A stretch of DNA of 35,776 nucleotides from Chloroflexota bacterium (GTDB lineage: Bacteria; Chloroflexota; Anaerolineae; Anaerolineales; Anaerolineaceae), in contig JAKQJC010000054.1 in NCBI GenBank assembly GCA_029561345.1, positions 1 to 35,776 on the forward strand. Direction: 5' to 3'. Below, in pieces: positions 32,587 through 35,776 of the stretch. How positions within the stretch are numbered: the stretch's first letter is position 1; each line of letters starts with the position of its first letter. Both the position numbers and the translations under genes were made by a program. Below the pieces are notes generated by a model. That model did not search any database. It was not told where the DNA came from and saw only the letters and a list, made by a program, of their open reading frames with translations.

Positions 32587-33627
32587 ATGTCTGATTGGGC
32601 TGTTGTCACAGAAAACCTGGTAAAGAAATTCCCCCAGCGCGCCCAGGCGGCTGAGAAAACCGAAGCCAAAAAGAAATCTTTCTGGCCGTTCGGCAAAAAA
32701 GAACCCCGCCCCATGTTCACCGCTGTGGACGGCGTCAACCTGCAAATTAAACGCGGCGAAATCTTCGGTCTTTTGGGGCCCAACGGCGCGGGAAAATCCA
32801 CCACCATCCGCATGCTCTGCACCCTGCTCGAGCCCACCAGCGGCCGGGCTGCAGTCAACGGGTTTGATGTGGTGAAACAGGCCAACGAGGTGCGCCGCAG
32901 CCTGGGCACCGTGCTGGCAGGCGAACGTTCCATCTACTGGAAACTCTCTGGGCGCGAAAACCTGACATATTTTGCCGCCCTCAACCACATTCCCCCGGCC
33001 GTGGCCAAAAAGCGCGTTGATGACCTCATAGAACGTATGGAATTGAAGGAACGCGCCGACGAACTGGTGGAAAAATATTCCACCGGCATGCGCCAGCGCA
33101 TCGCCATCTCGCGGGCTTTGCTGGCCCGCCCGCCCATCCTGCTGCTCGATGAGCCCACCCTGGGCCTCGATCCGCAGGCGGCGCGCAACCTGCGCGAACT
33201 GATTGTGGACCTGCAAAAAGAAGGCCACACCATCCTTCTGACCACGCACTACATGGAAGAAGCCGACCAGCTTTCAGACCGCATCGGCATCATCGACACG
33301 GGCAAGATCATCGCCCTGGATACCCCCGAAGGGCTCAAACAGCGCATCGATCAGGCAGAAGTGATCCGCCTGGAGGTTTCCGGCTGGGATGATAAGATCG
33401 GCGCGCAGCTGCGCAGCGTGGCCGGGGTGGATACGCTTACCCCGCGCAAGCTGGAACAGGACAGCCAGTGGGAAATCAGCCTGCAAACCGCCAATTCGCG
33501 CGCCATTTTGCCCGTTGTGGTCGAAAAAGTCAATCACAACGGCACCCGTTTGCTCAACATGAACATCGTTCGCCCCACGCTGGAAGATGTGTTCATCAAC
33601 CTCACCGGCAAGGCCCTGAGAGATTGA
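32587..33627 (+). CDS. ABC-2 type exporter, ATP-binding subunit
   Basis: 346 residues, DrrA/NatA-like. Walker A GPNGAGKS (64-71), signature STGMRQR (165-171), Walker B ILLLDE (184-189), D-loop GLDP and H-loop H221 (LTTHYMEEADQL). Residues about 18-40 are an unusual Lys/Ala-rich insertion with KKKSFWPFGKK between the first strand and Walker A. The C-terminal 100 residues form the DrrA-type regulatory domain. Two permease genes follow at once. Substrate not predictable: drugs, lipids, polysaccharide or peptides are possible. Confidence 0.93.
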   Translation: MSDWAVVTENLVKKFPQRAQAAEKTEAKKKSFWPFGKKEPRPMFTAVDGVNLQIKRGEIFGLLGPNGAGKSTTIRMLCTLLEPTSGRAAVNGFDVVKQANEVRRSLGTVLAGERSIYWKLSGRENLTYFAALNHIPPAVAKKRVDDLIERMELKERADELVEKYSTGMRQRIAISRALLARPPILLLDEPTLGLDPQAARNLRELIVDLQKEGHTILLTTHYMEEADQLSDRIGIIDTGKIIALDTPEGLKQRIDQAEVIRLEVSGWDDKIGAQLRSVAGVDTLTPRKLEQDSQWEISLQTANSRAILPVVVEKVNHNGTRLLNMNIVRPTLEDVFINLTGKALRD

Positions 33628-33635
33628 GAGGCGCC

Positions 33636-34493
33636 ATGGAATCCACCACCCTTGCCCGCACCGGGGTGATCTCAAATCTGCGCGCGCTGCAGGCGGTCAT
33701 TTCCCGCGAATGGACCATCTTCATGCGCTATCCGAGCTGGATCATTTCTTTGTTCATCTGGCCGCTCATTTTTCCCATGGCCTACCTGCTCACGGCGCGC
33801 GCCTTCTCTGGCCCCGACAACACCGGTCTGCTGCAGTTTCAGGCTGCCACCGGTCAGAGCGAATACATTGGTTTCATCGCCATCGGCACCATGATCTGGA
33901 TGTGGCAAAACGTGGTGCTGTGGAACGTGGGCTTTGCCCTGCGCAATGAACAGCACCGCGGCACCCTGGAATCAAACTGGATGGCTCCCACCTGGCGGTT
34001 TGCCTTCCTGCTGGGCAGCAGCGTGCCGCAGCTGGTCTCCATGCTGCTGATGCTGGGCGTTTCCACGCTGGAATACACCCTGTTTTTTGGCGTACGCTTT
34101 GAAGGCAGCCTGTGGCTGAGCCTGCTGGTGATCCTCTTTGCCATCCCGCCCATTTACGGGCTCGGTTTCACCTTTGCCAGCCTGGTCATCACCGCCCGCG
34201 AGGCCAATGCCTTCGTTTTTCTGGTGCGCGGGGTTGTGATGATCTTCTGCGGCATCACCTATCCCATCGCCGTCCTGCCCGGCTGGATGCAGGCCATCGC
34301 TGCCTGGCTGCCGCAAACCTACATCATTCGCGCCTTCAGAACCGCGGCCCTCTCGGCCAGCAGCTTTGACGCCATTGCCCCCGATCTGCTGATGCTGGCG
34401 CTCTTTGGCGCATTCTGGCTTTGTTTGGGCTATACCATCTTCAAATGGATGGAACGCCGCGCCCGCCAGACCGGCGCCATCGGGCAATATTAA
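33636..34493 (+). CDS. ABC-2 type permease, first subunit
   Basis: 285 residues with six hydrophobic segments and a cytoplasmic N-terminus (SNLRALQAVISREWTIFMRY). An ABC2_membrane-family permease. The ATG at 33636 is 9 nt after the ATPase stop and has AGAGG before it; the much longer open frame upstream is a shadow of the ATPase gene. It is a diverged paralogue of the next gene, so the pair probably forms a heterodimeric channel. Confidence 0.9.
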   Translation: MESTTLARTGVISNLRALQAVISREWTIFMRYPSWIISLFIWPLIFPMAYLLTARAFSGPDNTGLLQFQAATGQSEYIGFIAIGTMIWMWQNVVLWNVGFALRNEQHRGTLESNWMAPTWRFAFLLGSSVPQLVSMLLMLGVSTLEYTLFFGVRFEGSLWLSLLVILFAIPPIYGLGFTFASLVITAREANAFVFLVRGVVMIFCGITYPIAVLPGWMQAIAAWLPQTYIIRAFRTAALSASSFDAIAPDLLMLALFGAFWLCLGYTIFKWMERRARQTGAIGQY

Positions 34494-34505
34494 GAAGGAG
34501 CCCTC

Positions 34506-35360
34506 ATGGAAACCGAATTCAATCTCTCACGGCCCTCGTTCATGTCCAACCTGCGCGCTTTGTATGCCATTGCCCTCAAGGACTGGAAAAAATACTGGCG
34601 CTACCCCCTGAATGCTGTTTCAACCATCTTTCAGCCCCTCATCTGGCTGGCGCCGGTCTTCTTCATGGGGCAGGCCTTCAGCGTCAACGGCCAGGCTCAG
34701 GGTTTTGCTGCCTACAGCGGCACCACCGATTTCATGTCCTTCATCCTCCTCGGCACCATCCTCACCAACTTCATCAACGCCGTGTTCTGGGGCATGGGCT
34801 ACGCCCTTAAAGAAGATATGGATGACGGCGTGCTGGAATCTAACTGGCTCACGCCCATCCCGCGTCTGCTCATCCTGGCGGGGCATTCGCTCACTAACCT
34901 GCTCATCACCGCCATCACCTCCACCATCATGATCATCGTGGCGGCCCTGCTGTTCGGTTTTCAGGTCAATGGCGATGTGCTCGCAGCCTTCGTGCCGATC
35001 ATCCCAATGATGCTGGGACTTTACGGCTTCGGCTTTGCCTTCGCCTCTCTGGTGCTGGTGATGCGCGACGCCAATACCCTGGTGGATATGAGCAGCTTCC
35101 TGCTGCAAATTTTCACCGGCTCCAGCTTTCCGGTCGGATCTCTGCCCAAATGGCTGCTGCCCGTCTCGCTGGCCATTCCCCTCACCTACGGGCTGGATGC
35201 GGTACGCGGCATTCTGCTGAACACACCCACCCTCTTCCCCCTCGGTTTGGAAATTGCCCTGCTGGTGGCGTTCATGGTGCTGATGCTGTGGCTGGGCGCC
35301 TGGGCTTTCAATAAACTGGAACGCCAGGTGCGCAAGTGGGGCACCCTCGGTCAGCATTAA
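34506..35360 (+). CDS. ABC-2 type permease, second subunit
   Basis: 284 residues, six hydrophobic segments. The N-terminus SNLRALYAIALKDWKKYWRY is alignable with that of the first permease, and both end in an RRxRxxGxxGxx-like tail (here RQVRKWGTLGQH). AAGGAG lies seven nt before the ATG. Last gene of the export operon. Confidence 0.92.
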   Translation: METEFNLSRPSFMSNLRALYAIALKDWKKYWRYPLNAVSTIFQPLIWLAPVFFMGQAFSVNGQAQGFAAYSGTTDFMSFILLGTILTNFINAVFWGMGYALKEDMDDGVLESNWLTPIPRLLILAGHSLTNLLITAITSTIMIIVAALLFGFQVNGDVLAAFVPIIPMMLGLYGFGFAFASLVLVMRDANTLVDMSSFLLQIFTGSSFPVGSLPKWLLPVSLAIPLTYGLDAVRGILLNTPTLFPLGLEIALLVAFMVLMLWLGAWAFNKLERQVRKWGTLGQH

Positions 35361-35387
35361 TCCGGATCAAAATCCACACCCGAACCC

Positions 35388-35426
35388 AAAAGTCCCTGTT
35401 TCTGATAAAGAAAACAGGGACTTTTT
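35388..35426 (+). terminator. Terminator of the ABC export operon
   Basis: AAAAGTCCCTGTTT (35388-35401) and AAACAGGGACTTTT (35412-35425) form a 14-bp stem with a 10-nt loop. The T-run ends the stem, so it may work in both directions. Confidence 0.9.
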
Positions 35427-35671
35427 GTCAAAATAAGGCATCTGCAGGTGAACTCTTGCCAACGCTGCACAAGAGAAGCCATCATTCCGGCGGCGTGCAG
35501 CTGGGGAAGGTGGAAAATTGATAACGGCTTGGGTACGGGGCGACTAAAGCCAATTAAACCGCTGCCTTGCCACACTTCACGAAAACAAGAGCAGCGAAAG
35601 CGTTTGGTGAGCCTGTTTTACAACGTAACATAGAACCCCTCCTCTCCCTGTGGCCTGTCTACATTTCCCCC
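35427..35671. other. Intergenic stretch with no recognisable gene
   Basis: About 245 bases between the ABC operon terminator and the rRNA terminator. Both strands have short open frames (about 60-70 codons) without a ribosome site or recognisable family. An inverted repeat GCTGCAC (35464-35470) / GTGCAGC (35495-35501) with a 24-nt loop is present. It may be a degenerate remnant; I cannot identify it. Confidence 0.4.
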
Positions 35672-35708
35672 GTTAAAACAATCCAGCCTCTGGTGTATTC
35701 CAGAGGCT
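35672..35708 (-). terminator. Terminator of the rRNA operon
   Basis: On the minus strand AGCCTCTGG (35708-35700) and CCAGAGGCT (35693-35685) form a 9-bp stem with a 6-nt loop, followed by GGATTGTTTT. It lies about 27 nt after the 5S 3' end. Confidence 0.75.
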
Positions 35709-35734
35709 CGGATAGAGTTGGTATAGAAAAAGTC

Positions 35735-35776
35735 TCTTGGCAACGACCTACTCTCCCAAGGGGCCGCCCCCCAAGT
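35735..35776 (-). rRNA. 5S ribosomal RNA, 3' end only (truncated by the window edge)
   Basis: On the minus strand the sequence ends GGGAGAGTAGGTCGTTGCCA then AG, the conserved 3' arm of bacterial 5S rRNA (GAGAGTAGG with the closing helix). About 42 nt are inside the window; the exact 3' end is uncertain by a few bases. The 23S and 16S genes would lie further right. Confidence 0.9.

Noticed and set aside
1..35776. CRISPR array, toxin-antitoxin pair or phage-defence island
   Set aside because: No regularly spaced direct repeats, cas genes, small paired genes with toxin motifs or known defence domains were seen on either strand.

Overview
The window (about 35.8 kb, GC-rich) looks like chromosomal DNA of a bacterium of the phylum Chloroflexota, most likely class Anaerolineae. 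This is inferred from the gene families: PA-insert subtilases that end in a (Y/F)-(L/I)-P type tail, kelch proteins, CotH-like lipoproteins, a GatCAB set split over several kb, and many sigma70-type -10 boxes placed directly before start codons. No marker gene in the window settles the taxonomy. No phage, CRISPR array or tRNA gene was found.

Left edge to 7.4 kb (minus strand). The first 136 bases are the 5' end of a group IIC intron. It is inserted exactly behind the hairpin and U-tract of the terminator of the first gene. Two tandem paralogous secreted subtilases of 1129 and 1133 residues follow; each has its own leader and terminator.

7.7 to 11.2 kb (plus strand). A leaderless gene encodes a membrane-spanning LuxR-HTH/kelch regulator. 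Next come a strongly expressed secreted protein built of four tandem domains, and a small lipoprotein with a carboxypeptidase-regulatory-like domain. This part and the subtilases look like one envelope or exported-protein neighbourhood.

11.2 to 18.3 kb (minus strand). A six-gene, mostly translationally coupled operon for a surface glycan or glycolipid: GT4 and GT2 glycosyltransferases, a methyltransferase, a fused FAD-oxidoreductase/GT2 protein, a second methyltransferase with a zinc-ribbon-like N-terminus, and an AglD/UPF0104 membrane protein.

18.4 to 27.7 kb (plus strand). GNAT acetyltransferase, holin-like membrane protein, gatC-gatA, M3 oligopeptidase, sugar nucleotidyltransferase, a small DUF6504-like protein, class I aminotransferase, gatB behind its own promoter and leader hairpin, and a pentapeptide-repeat protein. 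GatCAB makes Gln-tRNA(Gln) and/or Asn-tRNA(Asn) by transamidation.

27.7 to 35.8 kb. An intergenic region carries three same-strand DnaA boxes. It is followed by a coupled pair, YacP-like NYN nuclease plus HprK-like P-loop protein. Then come a divergent CotH-like lipoprotein (minus) and DegV (plus) flanking a perfect 18-bp palindrome, a three-gene ABC-2 export operon, and at the right edge the 3' end of a 5S rRNA gene on the minus strand with its terminator. The rRNA operon therefore converges on the ABC operon.
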